A stretch of DNA of 64,000 bases, taken from NCBI GenBank assembly GCA_028752905.1, contig JAQNBH010000011.1, positions 1,143,379-1,207,378 on the forward strand, in the 5' to 3' direction. The notes under the pieces were generated by a model. It was not told the origin of the DNA. It ran no database searches and worked only from the letters and a program-made list of their open reading frames with translations. This document shows positions 12,801 through 27,800 of the stretch, one piece after another. The translations under genes were made by a program, and so were the position numbers. Source of the DNA: Cladorhizidae sp. MBARI D1340-BT2 (Eukaryota > Porifera > Demospongiae > Poecilosclerida > Cladorhizidae). Position 1 is the first letter of the stretch. Each line of letters opens with the position of its first letter.

Positions 12801-15800
12801 AAGTTTTTTTTACTAACATGTAGACGGCAACCAATTAGGTGACCCTTTACCATTTAAAAAAAAACATGATTTTAACTGGTAAAGGGTCATCAAACTGGTA
12901 GTCTTGTTTCCTGTGTCGTTTTCCCCCCTATTTTTTTAATTATTATTATTTTTAAATAATCTTATTAACAATCTTGTTTCTAATTATTGTTTCTAATTGT
13001 TGTGTTTGCTTGTTCATTTGTTGTTGTTGTTTCTATATATAGTTGAGTGGTAGTGTCAGCAAAGCAATGTCTAAGTCCAAGTTCAGTAAAGGCTAAGTTA
13101 GAGTTCAGTATAGGTCAAGTCAGAGGTCAGTATAGGTCAAGTCAGAGTTCAATAGGTCAAGTCATAGTTCAGTATAGGTCAAGTCAGAGTTCAGTACAGG
13201 TCAAGTCAGAGTTCAGTATAGGTCAAGTCAGAGTTCAGTATACTAGGTCAAGTCAGAGTTCAGTATAGGTCAAGTCAGAGTTCAGTATAGGTCAAGTCAG
13301 AGTTCAGTATAGGTCAAGTCAGAGTTCAAGTCTGAGTTCAGTAAAGGTCAAGTCAGAGTTCAGTAAAGGCCAACTCCAAGCTTCTTGGTCTCCATCAGTG
13401 TCTTCTTTTAAAACCTGCTTCTACATGTAGTAGCTTGTTGCACACTAAACATGTCAGCTGTTTTGTTCCCATGTAGGCAGTGCTGGTGTTCACCAGTTTT
13501 ACATGATTTGTTTGTGGGCTGTACCATATATCAGCTGCAGGACTTAGTAACAGTTGTCAGGAGGACTTAGTAACAGTTGCCAGGAGGACTTAGTAACAGT
13601 TGCCAGGAGGACTTAGTAACAGTTGCCAGGAGGACTTAGTAACAGTTGCCAGGAGGACTTAGTAACAGTTGCCAGGAGGACTTAGTAACAGTTGCCAGGA
13701 GGACTTAGTAACAGTTGCCAGGAGGACTTAGTAACAGTTGCCAGGAGGACTTAGTAACAGTTGTCAGGAGGACTTAGTAACAGTTGTCAGGAGGACTTAG
13801 TAACAGTTGTCAGGAGGACTTAGTAACAGTTGCCAGGAGGACTTAGTAACAGTTGCCAGGAGGACTTAGTAACAGTTGCCAGGAGGACTTAGTAACAGTT
13901 GCCAGGAGGACTTAGTAACAGTTGCCAGGAGGACTTAGTAACAGTTGTCAGGAGGACTTAGTAACAGTTGTCAGGAGGACTTAGTAACAGTTGTCAGGAG
14001 GACTTAGTAACAGTTGTCAGGAGGACTTAGTAACAGTTGTCAGGAGGACTTAGTAACAGTTGTCAGGAGGACTTAGTAACAGTTGCCAGGAGGACTTAGT
14101 AACAGTTGCCAGGAGGACTTAGTAACAGTTGCCAGGAGGACTTAGTAACAGTTGCCAGGACGACTTAGTAACAGTTGCCAGGAGGACTTAGTAACAGTTG
14201 CCAGGAGGACTTAGTAACAGTTGCCAGGAGGACTTAGTAACAGTTGCCAGGAGGACTTAACAGTTGTCAGGAGGACTTAGTAACAGTTGCCAGGAGGACT
14301 TAGTAACAGTTGTCAGGAGGACTTAGTAACAGTTGTCAGGAGGACTTAGTAGCAGTTGTCAGGAGGACTTAGTAACAGTTGTCAGGAGGACTTAGTAACA
14401 GTTGTCAGGAGGACTTAGTGACAGTTGCCAGGAGGACTTAGTAACAGTTGTCAGGAGGACTTAGTAACAGTTGTCAGGAGGACTTAGTAACAGTTGTCCA
14501 GGAGGACTCCACAACCAAACAGCAGAAGATAACATGAGAATCAACTGAGTCATCTAGCTTGATGGGGTCATCGATGAACTTACTCACTTGATGACCCTTA
14601 TCACCAAGGTAGTCGTGGACAATTTGGAGTCTTGTGGTATTATGAATGAGCTTGCATGAAAGTTGAGAGGGACAGATAGAAATGACAGACCTTAATGCTG
14701 CGAGGTTTTCCTGTCCGCTACCATAGTGACGGGTTCCAGGCACGTGGGAGTTTTTTTTAGCATAGCAGCCAAAAACATCTGGCAGCAAGAAGCTGCCAAT
14801 GGGAGTAGTCTAGCTGACAGATGAGCTTTTGGGAGGGTGTTTTAGCTGGCCAGTAAGTGATGCTCCTCCCACGCAGGTCAGTGCCACTGCACCTCCCACG
14901 CAGGTCAGTGCCACTGCACCCCCCACACAGGTCAGTGCCACTAACCCCCCACACAGGTCAGTGCCACTGCACCCACCACGCAAGTCGTGCCACTACACCT
15001 CCCAGCACGTCTGGGAAAAGCTATTGTCTTGATGTTGCCACAAAAATATCTCTATGGAATATCAAAGCTAGCAACATCTAGGACGTCTCTATGGAATATC
15101 AGAGCTGGGACGTCTCTATGGAATATCAGAGCTGTAGCAACATCTAGGACGTCTCTATGGATTATCAGAGCTGTAGTAACATCTAGGACGTCTCTATGGA
15201 ATATCAGAGCTGTAGTAGCATCTAGGACGTCTCTATGGAATATCAGAGCTGGGACGTCTCTATGGAATATCAGAGCTGTAGCAACATCTAGGACGTCTCT
15301 ATGGAATATCAGAGCTAGCAACATCTGGGATGTCTCTATGGAATATCAGAGCTGTAGTAACATCTAGGACGTCTCTATGGAATATCAGAGCTAGCAACAT
15401 CTGGGATGTCTCTATGGAATATCAGAGCTGTAGTAACATCTAGGACGTCTCTATGGAATATCAGAGCTGTAGTAACATCTAGGACGTCTCTATGGAATAT
15501 CAGAGCTGTAGTAACATCTGGGACGTCTCTATGGAATATCAGAGCTAGCAACATCTAGGACGTCTCTATGGAATATCAGAGCTGTAGCAACATCTGGGAC
15601 ATCTCTATGGAATATCAGAGCTGTAGTAACATCTGGGACGTCTCTATGGAATATCAGAGCTGTAGTAACATCTGGACATGAGCTTTCAAAAGTCATAAAA
15701 AGATTTTTCTCTAATTGGCACTCCTAGCTCCACCTTCTTCAGGTGTATAAGTTGCGGTCATGCTGACCAAGCACTTCAGCAGGGGGTGTGCATCTGTCAA

Positions 15801-18800
15801 CAAGTTGTAATAAAGATGGAAGATGGAAGATGGAAGATGGAAGATGGAAGATGGAATGGTTAGCCCAACAACACAATCCTTCCACCATTGCTACCTCTGG
15901 CTACACACATGCTTCTGGAGCTTTTAAATACTGCATATCCTTGACATGCCAAGATCCTGAGAGGTCATGGTGCAAAGAAGAGGTCATGGTGCAAAGGAGA
16001 GTGCTTGATATGCCAAGATCTTGACAATGGAACACAAGGTAAGATCTTGAATGCTCACATGACAAGAAAATCATTGTTCCACACCAAGCAAGCAGATTCT
16101 TAAGATCGCAGTTTTTTGTACGATCTTGAAGATTATTTCCACTGCTAATATTTTTCCCGTTAACCATTTATGCCGGCAGACTAAGCATCAGATAAACTTG
16201 TCAAAAAATAGTGTAGATGACATCACTAAACATTCCTACACACCATGACATCACTAAACATTCCTACACCATTAACACCATGACATCACTAAACATTCCT
16301 ACACCATTGACACCATGACATCACTAAACATTCCCACACCATTAACACCATGACATCACTAAACATTCCCACACCATTAACACCATGACATCACTAAACA
16401 TTCCTACACCATTAACACCATGACATCACTAAACATTCCTACACCATTAACACCATGACATCACTAACATTCCCACACCATTAACACCATGACATCACTA
16501 AACATTGCTACACCATTAACACCATGACATCACTAAACATTCCTACACCATTAACACCATGACATCACTAAACATTCCCACACCATTAACACCATGACAT
16601 CACTAAACATTCCCACACCATTAACACCATGACATCACTAAACATTCCTACACCATTAACACCATGACATCACTAAACATTCCTACACACCATGACATCA
16701 CTAAACATTCCCACACCATTAACACCATGACATCACTAAACATTCCTACACACCATGACATCACTAAACATTCCTACACCATTAACACCATGTGTATATA
16801 TTATTATAATATAGATGTCATGAGCTATGATTTTAAATGGTAAAGGGTCCTCTGTGTTGTAGGTGGGTACACTCTCCATGCCAACACCAGTTGTCCTGAA
16901 GTAATACTTGCTTCTATTAGTTGTGTCCTGAAGTAATGCTTGTCTCTATTAGTTGTGTCCTGAAGTAATACTTGCTTCTATTAGTTGTGTCCTGAATTAA
17001 TACTTGCTTCTATTAGTTGTCATGAAGTAATGCTTGTCTCTATTAGTTGTGTCCTGAAGTAATAATTGCTTCTATTAGTTGTGTCCTGAAGTAACACTTG
17101 CTTCTATTAGTTGTGTCCTGAAGTAATCTTTGTTTCTATTGGTTGTGTCCTGAAGTAATACTTGTTTCTTTTAGTTGTCCTGAAGTAATGCTTGTCTCTA
17201 TTAGTTGTGTCCTGAAGTAATGCTTGTCTCTATTAGTTGTCCTGAAGTAATACTTGCTTCTATTAGTTGTGTCCTGAAGTAATACTTGTTTCTATTAGTT
17301 GTATCCTGAACTAATACTTGTTTCTATTATTTGTCCTGATGTAACACTTGCTTCTATTAGTTGTGTTCTGAAGTAATATTTGTGTCTATTAGTTGTGTCC
17401 TGAAGTAATTCTTGTTTCTATTAGTTGTCCTGAAGTAATACTTGCTTCTATTAGTTGTGTCCTGAATTAATACTTGTTTCTATTAGTTGTGTTCTGAAGT
17501 AATACTTGATTGTATTAGTTGTCCTGAAATAATACTAGTTTCTATTAGTTGTGTCCTGAAGTAATACTTGCTTCTATTAGTTGTGTCCTGAAGTAATGCT
17601 TGTTTCTATTAGTTGTGTCCTGAAGTAATACTTGTTTCTATTAGTTGTGTCCTGAAGTAATACTTGTTTCTATTAGTTGTGTCCTGAGGTAATACTTGTT
17701 TCTATTAGTTGTGTCCTGAAGTAATACTTGCTTCTATTAGTTGTGTCCTGAAGTAATTCTTGTTTCTATTAGTTGTGTCCTGAAGTAATACTTGTTTCTA
17801 TTAGTTGTGTCCTGAAGTAATACTTGCTTCTATTAGCTGTATCCTGAAGTAATGCTTGTTTCTATTAGTTGTGTCCTGAAGTAATGCTTGTTTCTATTAG
17901 TTGTGTCCTGAAGTAATACTTGCTTCTATTAGTCATGTCCTGAAGTAATACTTGCTTCTATTAGTTGTGTCCTGAAGTAATGCAATGTCTCTATTAGTTG
18001 TGTCCTGAAGTAATACTTGTTTCTATTAGTTGTCCTGAAGTAATACTTGTCTCTATTAGTTGTGTCCTGAAGTAATACTTGCTTCTATTAGTTGTGTCCT
18101 GAAGTAATGCAATGTCTCTATTAGTTGTGTCCTGAAGTAATACTTGTTTCTATTAGTTGTCCTGAAGTAATATATACTTGTCTCTATTAGTTGTGTCCTG
18201 AAGTAATACTCGCTTCTATTAGTTGTGTCCTGAAGTAATGCAATGTCTCTATTAGTTGTGTCCTGAAGTAATACTTGTTTCTATTAGTTGTCCTGAAGTA
18301 ATACTTGTCTCTATTAGTTGTGTCCTGAAGTAATACTTGCTTATATTAGTTGTGTCCTGAAGTAATGCAATGTCTCTATTAGTTGTGTCCTGAAGTAATA
18401 CTTGTTTCTATTAGTTGTTCTGAAGTAATGCTTGTCTCTATTAGTCGTGTCCTGAAGTAATACTTGCTTCTATTAGCTATTAGTTGTGTCCTGAAGTAAT
18501 ACTTGCTTCTATTAGTTGTGTCCTGAAGTAATGCAATGTCTCTATTAGTTGTGTCCTGAAGTAATACTTGTTTCTATTAATTAGTTGTCCTGAAGTTTGA
18601 TGTTGTTTCTGTTTGATATTAATAGTCAAGCTGTGGGTCGGCTGTGGCCATGGTGAGGGCTAACCAGGTGTGCACATCTCTCTCAGGGCTGAGACTCGGT
18701 GAGTCAGGAGCGACCATGAAATGGATTTTGCTAATTTTTTCCTTGGTTGTACCGCAAACAAGCAGATCTCTCTTCTCCTATTAAAGCCCTCCCCTTGGTA

Positions 18801-21800
18801 GAGGTTCAGCTACAGCCTCCATCCACAGGCAGCAGTTGCATGGAACACTCTAGAACGACTCAAACATTGTTCTGTTGTTCTAAATAAACAGCATCTCTAG
18901 TTCAAGGCCAGACTATCGTGTTGCTGTCGACTGCAGAAGTTGTAGTGGATCATTCAGGATTATACATCAATAGTTTGCAAGCAAACAAACATATCTCCAG
19001 ATGTTGCTTACTAATACAGCATGTGTGCTAGATTAGTCAACAAGCTCTATACAATTAACAACCTTTACCAGTTCCCATATTTCCCCCCATAATTGATCGG
19101 CAATGTCAAGTCACTGGATGTGTTATGATGTCATCACTGGATGTGTTATGACATCATCACTGGATGTGTTAGGAGTGCTGTTATCACTGGATGTGTTATG
19201 AATGATGCCATCACTGGATATGTTATGATGTCCACACTGGATGTGTTATGAATGATGTCATCACTGGATGTATTATGAATGATGTCATCACTGGATGTGT
19301 TATGAATGATGTCATGTCATCACTGGATGTGTTATGATGTCATCACTGGATGTGTTATGAATGATGTCATCACTAGATGTGTTATGAATGATGCCATCAC
19401 TGGATGTGCTATGAATGATGTCATCACTAGATGTGCTATGAATGATGTCATGTCATCATTGGATGTGTTATGATGTCATCACTGGATGTGTTATGAATGA
19501 TGTCATCACTGGATGTGTTATGAATGATGTCATCACTTGAAAGGACGTAAGTTATGGGGTGAGAGAAAGATATGTGCAGACAAATGCCAACATTTTAATT
19601 GGTCTGCTGGTGGACTACTTTAGCGATGGAGTCAAGTGAGGCTGGAGGTTTATTTATTGTCGGTTTTTTGCTGTTGCAGCTGAAAGCACCAGATTGGTTG
19701 CTAGGCACTGTCAAAGTGCCGAGATACAAGCTTTGTCTTTATGTACGCCTTTTAAAAGGTGTCATAAGTCAAGTCCAGCAAGCGTATTGCACAAGTTATA
19801 GTGAGAATTCCCACCATCACTGTGGCTCAAGGTGTAGTGAGAATGCCCACCATCACTGTGGCTCAAGGTGTAGTGAGAATGTCCACCATCACTGTGGCTC
19901 AAGTTATAGTGAGAATGCCCACCATCACTGTGGCTCAAGGTGTAGTGAGAATGTCCACCATCACTGTGGCTCAAGGTGTAGTGAGAATGTCCACCATCAC
20001 TGTGGCTCAAGTTATAGTGAGAATGTCCACCATCACTGTGGCTCAAGTTATAGTGAGAATGCCCACCATCACTGTGGCTCAAGGTGTAGTGAGAATGCCC
20101 ACCATCACTGTGGCTCAAGGTGTAGTGAGAATGTCCACCATCACTGTGGCTCAAGGTGTAGTGAGAATGTCCACCATCACTGTGGCTCAAGTTATAGTGA
20201 GAATGCCCACCATCACTGTGGCTCAAGTTATAGTGAGAATGTCCACCATCACTGTGGCTCAAGGTGTAGTGAGAATGTCCACCATCACTGTGGCTCAAGT
20301 TATAGTGAGAATGCCCACCATCACTGTCGCTCAAGGTGTAGTGAGAATGTCCACCATCACTGTGGCTCAAGGTGCAGTGAGAATGTCCACCATCACTGTG
20401 GCTCAAGGTGCAGTGAGAATGTCCACCATCACTGTCGCTCAAGGTGTAGTGAGAATGTCCACCATCACTGTGGCTCAAGGTGCAGTGAGAATGCCCACCA
20501 TCACTGTGGCTCAAGGTGCAGTGAGAATGCCCACCATCACTGTAGCTCAAGTTGTAGTGAGAATGTCCACCATCACTGTGGCTCAAGGTGTAGTGAGAAT
20601 GTCCACCATCACTGTGGCTCAAGGTGTAGTGAGAATGTCCACCATCACTGTGGCTCAAGGTGCAGTGAGAATGCCCACCATCACTGTGGCTCAAGGTGCA
20701 GTGAGAATGCCCACCATCACTGTGGCTCAAGTTGTAGTGAGAATGTCCACCATCACTGTGGCTCAAGGTGCACCTGACATTTTAAAGTAGGCGTAGCCAT
20801 AATAATCCTAGCAGCTCGAGTGCGAAGATCACACGAATTGTAGTGGGAGGAGCTACTGGCCGGATTGTAGTGGGAGATGCATCATTCAGCACAGGATTCT
20901 CCAGTCCATATCTGACCTTAGCTATACCAAAGCGGCACTCAAGACTACCCGCTATTTAAAAGCAGTAGCAGGCACAATGAGGGACGTTTGACTCGTCTGG
21001 CAGGATGGAGGACTGTCCCGAGAGATAGCTTCAAGTCCGTGAGAGTCTGTCTCTGGAGAGAGAGTGTGCTGATGTCCATGTTGAGGCCAGTGTGGTGAGC
21101 CGTGTGCTTGATGGGAGATGTGCTGAACTCAGACACACCATCAAGAACTCCAGCTGTTCTCATATCTCTAACTTCCCAGCCTGACATGAGATGCTGTGCT
21201 GAACTCAGACACACCATCAAGAACTCCAGCTGTTCTCATATCTCTAACTTCCCAGCCTGACATGAGATGCTGTGCTGAACTCAGACACACCATCAAGAAC
21301 TCCAGCTGTTCTCATATCTCTAACTTCCCAGCCTGACATGAGATGCTGTGCTGAACTCAGACACACCATCAAGCACACGGCTCACCACACTGGCCTCTTA
21401 TTTTTCTCGCAATGTTCTGTCCTGGTCCAGCTCCCCACAAGGTTGCCATCCAGCACCACACAACTTCCTTTGTCCTTAGGATAGCCCTTCCCTTTGAAGT
21501 TTTGTTGTTGTTGTTGTGTTCTTGTTCGTCAATCTTCTGGCTGTGATTGAACTCGTATGCACTGATGCAGATCCCACACAAGTGGAGCCAAAAATTTGTG
21601 CTATATATGCCCGCCCTACAAGACACACCCCTCACTGTATGAGGTCCCCAGTCAGCAGATGCTAGCTAGCTAGAGGAGACAGCTCTGCACGACAACATGA
21701 AAGGAAGTTGCAGGTAGCCAAACATGACCGACACTGAAAGGTGTCCTGTTCTAGCCGACACTGAAAGGTGTCCTGTTGTAGCCGACACTGCAAGGTGTCC

Positions 21801-24800
21801 TGTTGTAGCTGACACTGCAAGGTGTCCTGTTGTAGCCGACACTGAAAGGTGTCCTGTTGTAGCTGACACTGAAAGGTGTCCTGTTGTAGCCGACACTGCA
21901 AGGTGTCCTGTTGTAGCCGACACTGCAAGGTGTCCTGTTGTAACCGACACTGCAAGGTGTCCTGTTGTAGCCGACACTGAAAGGTGTCCTGTTGTAGCCG
22001 ACACTGAAAGGTGTCCTGTTGTAGCCGACACTGAAAGGTGTCCTGTTGTAGCCGACACTGAAAGTTGTCCTGTTGTAGCCGACACTGAAAGGTGTCCTGT
22101 TGTAGCCAACACTGAAAGGTGTCCTGTTGTAGCAACACTGCAAGGTGTCCTGTTGTAGCCGACACTGAAAGGTGTCCTGTTGTAGCCAGCACTGAAAGGT
22201 GTCCTGTTGTAGCCGACACTGCAAGTTGTCCTGTTGTAGCCAACACTGAAAGGTGTCCTGTTGTAGCCGACACTGCAAGTTGTCCTGTTGTAGCCGACAC
22301 TGAAAGGTGTCCTGTTGTAGCCGACACTGAATGGTGTCCTGTTGTAGCTGACACTGAAAGGTGTCCTGTTGTAGCCGACACTGAAAGGTGTCCGGTCAGG
22401 TCTGCAGAGATTCAGGGGAAGTACCAATACGACCGTGAGATGCAGCTCAACCCGAACAGCTGGAGAGAAGTGGTTGGAGAATGGAGTGGCTGTCTCTAGT
22501 GTGGACCATTCAAGTGGAGCAGGTGATTTGAAAGATTACCACCAGAAGCATCAGAAAGGAAGTGGCCGTCATGCATTCCACACATCCAATAGCCATTGAG
22601 GTGGGTGTGGTGGTGGGAGTGGTCTGGTCCTCTCGCTTCCATCACCAATGCCCTGACTATTTAACCAACAGAAGGAGAAATTATTAATGGATTCCCTCTG
22701 CTCCTCATCCTATGGGTCTCCTGGATCTTCTTCATATTCACCTACTGCACTCAACATGCAGACAGTCCAAACTCAGCAGCCATTATGCAGATCTAAAGAG
22801 ACACTCTCTCCTCCTCCTTCCCCAGTACACAATGTCCCTGATCACTACTTAGCAGCATCCCCTCTCTCTCTCCTGTGAAGCAGTGACTCAAGAAACTATG
22901 TCCAGACATCTCTCTTGCAAGGTGATTCTCTCGAGCTCAGCCTCGCTGAGTGCATCTTCCCCATATGGAATTTCACACCACTGAGTCTAAGAGGTGTAGA
23001 CATGTCAGCTCCTCACAAAACACTTGCAACAGGTCGGGCTATACCACTCCCCACAGGCAACCATTTGCTCTGTATAGAGGGCATTGTCAAGAACTATGCC
23101 TAACTCGACCCACCTTCCTCTTAGGGATGCAATTAACAAGACACTGACAGCTGCAACAACTGCTGTGAATGTCCTCATTAGCCAGCTGGCCTGCCAATAC
23201 ATACGTACATACATATATATTGTAAAGTACACACTGGAAGCAAGCGCCCACTTGGCTCTCCTCAGCGCTGCAGGATTGGGCAGAGTGAGGCAAACACTAT
23301 GCAGTGTGTATGCAAAGCCAACGATAGGATAGGGATAACGATGGCAATCTATTTACAGGCTTGGATGGATGGAGTCGAGGGTTTAGAACTTGAAGAAGTG
23401 GCTAGGCATGATAGAGCAACCTGGAAATCCTCAGCCCCCTACCCCCCCCCCCCCCCCCCCCCCCCCCACACGGACTTGCAAACTTCTGATCTGATCATGT
23501 GATCATGATGGTATGGGTGTACGTCACTTAGAATAAGCTGTGCAAGTTTTGGGGATGCAAGTACTAACTACACGTAGCAAGCCCCACCCATCTGGCTGTC
23601 AAGGTGAAGTATTCTGGGTGCTGACTGTGTTCAATACATTATATATGTGCGTGCGTGTGTGTGTGTGTGCACAGAATTTAACCCTATCTCACCGCAAAAG
23701 CTGCAGTCTTCACGGAATTTAACCCTGTATCTCCGTAAAAGCCGCCTAGGAAGTCTTCATGGAATTTAGTAACTCTCACGCTACCTGAAAAGCAATTTAA
23801 CCGCTAGGTCTATAAAAAGCAGCCGCTCTAATTATAGGACATGTCTATATAGAATTATGCTGAGTCAGCTACAACTTGTCTGTGGACTTCACTTGAGCTG
23901 CCACAGAGACTGTGACATATAAGGCCATGAAGTGCAGGGGGCAATGCAGGGGGGGGGGGGGGGGGGGGGGGGGGTTCTATGGAATGCCATATAGTGTACC
24001 ACTTAACTACTGGCAATGCCACACCTTTTAAAATAAACCACACCTACCATTCATTACATCTACTCCTCCCTTAATTAACTGACTTAATTAACTGAAGAAT
24101 GAAAACCCATGCACATCCATGGGAGTGGCCAGGATATTTTTTGGGGTGGGGCAAAGTTGGTGGGCAGCATATCACAACGTGTGTGTATATAGATAGCATG
24201 GGGTCCAGAAAGTGGAAAAAAATGTTTTTTTTAGTTGGGCAGTCCGGTAAAAAAAATCATGGGATAGCTACATGCTATACGCATATATGCATCACCAGCC
24301 CTTTTGTTTCCCGATATTGGGAATAAATAGTAGAAGAAATAGAAGAAACTATAGCAATAATACAACTACAGCATATACAGTTTAGGTTAGAGGTCCAATT
24401 CTTCGTTTTATGGAAGAAAAATGTTTCAGAACATTTTCTCTGGAGATGTCCATGTCTCTATGTATGTAAAGGAGAGCTAAACCACAGAGCCTTTCTTCCA
24501 TCAGGGTTGATCTACTACAACTCTTTAGTCGATGCATGGCTGAAAATGACCGTTCACATGGAACAGAACCAACTGGTAAGGTTAAAATGAGTTTGAGAAT
24601 AGCACAATTATGCCAATTCTGCTATATAGAGTATATCAATTATGCTCCCAGAATACTAGTTATGCTCAAAATTATGCTACCTATCATACATCATTGGGAA
24701 AGCCATATATAGTACAGGATATCTGAGTGTGATTTTTACCAGGGCGAGCGCCCTGGTTGCCCTTATGGCAACTACTCCACTGACATCAATTGACACACAC

Positions 24801-24802
24801 AC

Positions 24803-24840
<38 letters not shown>

Positions 24841-27800
24841 CACACACACACACACAACACATGCACACACACAAAACACACACACACACACACATGCACA
24901 GACACACACACAGACACACACACATACACATGCACACACACACACACACACAACACACACACACACATGTACACACACACACACACACACACACACTAAG
25001 CTAACCACCATCAATGCCATCACAACCATCGTCTGCCAGGAGCCCCCATATGCCTACCACTCACCCCAAACATACGTGACCATGACTCCAGCTGGGTGCC
25101 GGGCCAACCTCAGGGCAGGCTTAATTATTTCTAACTAGGACATTGTGGGCAAGAGAATGGGCCCACGTATGGCCATGTATGCCTGGTAGCTAGAGACTCC
25201 CTCACATCTAGAGGGTGATGCATATAGATACAGGTGGAGGGGGGCTCACATCTAGAGGGTGATGCATATAGATACAGGTGGAGGATGGCTCACATCTAGA
25301 GGGTGATGCATATAGATACAGGTGGAGGGTGGCTCACATCTAGAGGGTGATGCATATAGATACAGGTGGAGGTTGGCTCACATCTAGAGGGTGATGCATA
25401 TAGATACAGGTGGAGGATGGCTCATCTGCAAGAATCCTTGTTGGCCAATTTCTAGCTGGCTTGCCGGCACACATGGGCTATCCATTGGTTTTGATTATAG
25501 TTCCATGCATATCCGGTGCTGCCACACCCTCTACTAGGACAACCTGGATTTCTGGGACCATCTCGGGATGTCCCTAGTGAGGGTGACTGAGTATATATCA
25601 TTCATCTCAGAATCAGTGTTTTGGCTAGGGTTGGGATATTCTAAGGAATAGGGTTGGGATATTCTAGGAATAGGGTGGGATATTCTAGGAATAGGGTGGG
25701 ATATTCTAGGGCTACGGTTGGGATATTTTAGGAATAAGATTGGGGCTAGGGCATTGGATATTCTAGGGCTAGGCTGGGATACTCTAAGGTTAGGCTGGGA
25801 TATTCTAGGGCCTAGGCTGGGATGCTCTAGGACTAGGTATATTCTAAGGTTGGGGCCAAAGATACTCTAGGAATAAGGCCTGGGGCTGGGTTAAGAATAT
25901 TCCAGGACTAGGCTAGGGCTAGGGGTATTCTGGGGCTAGGGTTAAGAATATTCCAGAACTAGGCTAGGGCTAGGGGTATTTTGGACACCATGGCTAGGGC
26001 TATTTTAGGGCTATGATTTGGACTGGGGACTAGGACATAACTGGCACCTCGGTGAATAACTCGCTGATCCCACCAGACAAAAGTGTTGTAGAAATAGACA
26101 ATATGAAGGAATGCGGGCAACTACCCCATCAAAGCTTTATCACTGGATAATTTTGTTAAAGGAGTGACAGCGTAACATATTTGAAGGCAGGCATCATTGT
26201 TGGTAGCTTAGTTTGGTCATGACAACACTTGAGTGCAAACAAATTTGGCTCAGTGATGCAGGACCCCAGTAGGCTCAGCCAACCCGCCAGCCAACAGAGC
26301 ATAATCAAGTTCAAGCTACCCAACCAACAGTGCAAGGAGACATCTCTGCCTGCTTCAAAATTGAGTGTTTCTCAGCAGCAGTGGAGATGTCTCCTCTGCT
26401 CTAACTGGCCTGCAGCCCACACCTGCATGCCCCTAGTGAGGCAATAAGGGATTGGATAACTTCTACTGATAATGGAGAGCTAATAATAACACTGCGGAAG
26501 ATTCGGGTATGATTCGGGTTTTTTATAAGCACATATATGCTATGAACTATACATGCTTGGAGTGGGTGGAGCCAAGAGTGAACTAGCAGATCCGTCCGAG
26601 AGAGATAAGTTTTCTATTGTGACAAACAAAGTGAAGCGCCATTTTTTCCACATACAGTTGAAGCTGCACACTGGAGGCCACTGTGACTCCTCCCCTCATT
26701 ATCACGCCCAAAGTCTCCAGCTGTTGGAACATTTTAATAACACTCTAACTCATTAGCCAATACCTAGCCACCCATTAGCTGCTATTTGCCTACCACCCTA
26801 CTCCCACCCCACCCCACTCCCACCCCACCCCACTCCCACCCCACCCCACTCCCACCCCACCCCCACCCCACCCCACCCATACTGCTCCTAGCCCCCCATA
26901 CTGCTCCTAGCTCCCCATACTGCTCCTAGCCCCCCATACTGCTCCTAGCCCCCCATACTGCTCCCACCCCACCCATACTGCTCCTAGCCCCCCATACTGC
27001 TCCTAGCTCCCCATACTGCTCCTAGTCCCCCATACTGCTCCTAGCCCCCCATACTGCTACTAGCCCCCCATACTGCTCCTAGCCCCCCATACTGCTCCTA
27101 GCCCCCCATACTGCTCCTAGCCCCCCATACTGCTCCTAGCCCCCCATACTGCTCCTAGCCCCCCATACTGCTCCTAGCCCCCCCCCCCCATACTGCTCCT
27201 AGCCCCACATACTGCTCCTAGCCCCCCATACTGCTCCTAGCCCCCCATACTGCTCCTAGCCTCCCATACTGCTCCTAGCTCCCCATACTTCTCCTAGCCC
27301 CCCCATACTGCTCCTAGCCCCACATACTGTTCCTAGCCCCCCATACTGCTACTAGCCCCCCATACTGCTCCTAGCCCCCCATACTGCTCCTAGCCCCCCA
27401 TACTGCTCCTAGCCTCATCACTATTATGAATAATTTAGCCACACTATTGGTTGTATACAACTTCAACAGTTTCCTGGGAAAACATTGAAGCTGCTCTCGA
27501 TTGCTGCTGCGAGAACATGAATTATCACCACCTGTCAGTCTCAAGTATTAGCTATTAGAAGTTAATAGGATATAACTGCCCATGCATACATGAGTAGAGA
27601 CCACTTACTTTGGGTCCGAATCACTCCAGTGGAAGCATTTATTGTGAAGAGTCGGTTCATGGACGCCAGGGAATAACTCACCATACCCTCCCCCTCTACC
27701 TGCACTATGGTCACCACTGTTCCTATCGGGCTGTTCTCCATGACACTGGCATACCTGGTGGTGGGAAGGGAGTCTGCAGCAGCCTCTCTAGTTCTGCGGA

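Noticed and set aside
13540..14508. CRISPR-like look of regularly spaced repeats (also other arrays)
   Set aside because: There are no unique spacers between direct repeats; these are plain head-to-tail arrays in an animal genome.
19599..20790. Cys/His-rich repeat protein of about 390 codons
   Set aside because: The 36-bp array lacks stops in several frames on both strands. The frame has no domain, signal peptide or supporting splice sites.
21662..22427. Repeat proteins on both strands of the 27-bp array
   Set aside because: Same cause: the period is a multiple of 3 and several frames are open.
22687..22878. Ser/Pro-rich frame outside the arrays
   Set aside because: Short, low complexity, no recognisable family, no splice support; left as unassigned intron.
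24677..25029. Cys/Val or His/Thr-rich frames
   Set aside because: They are translations of a (CA)n microsatellite.
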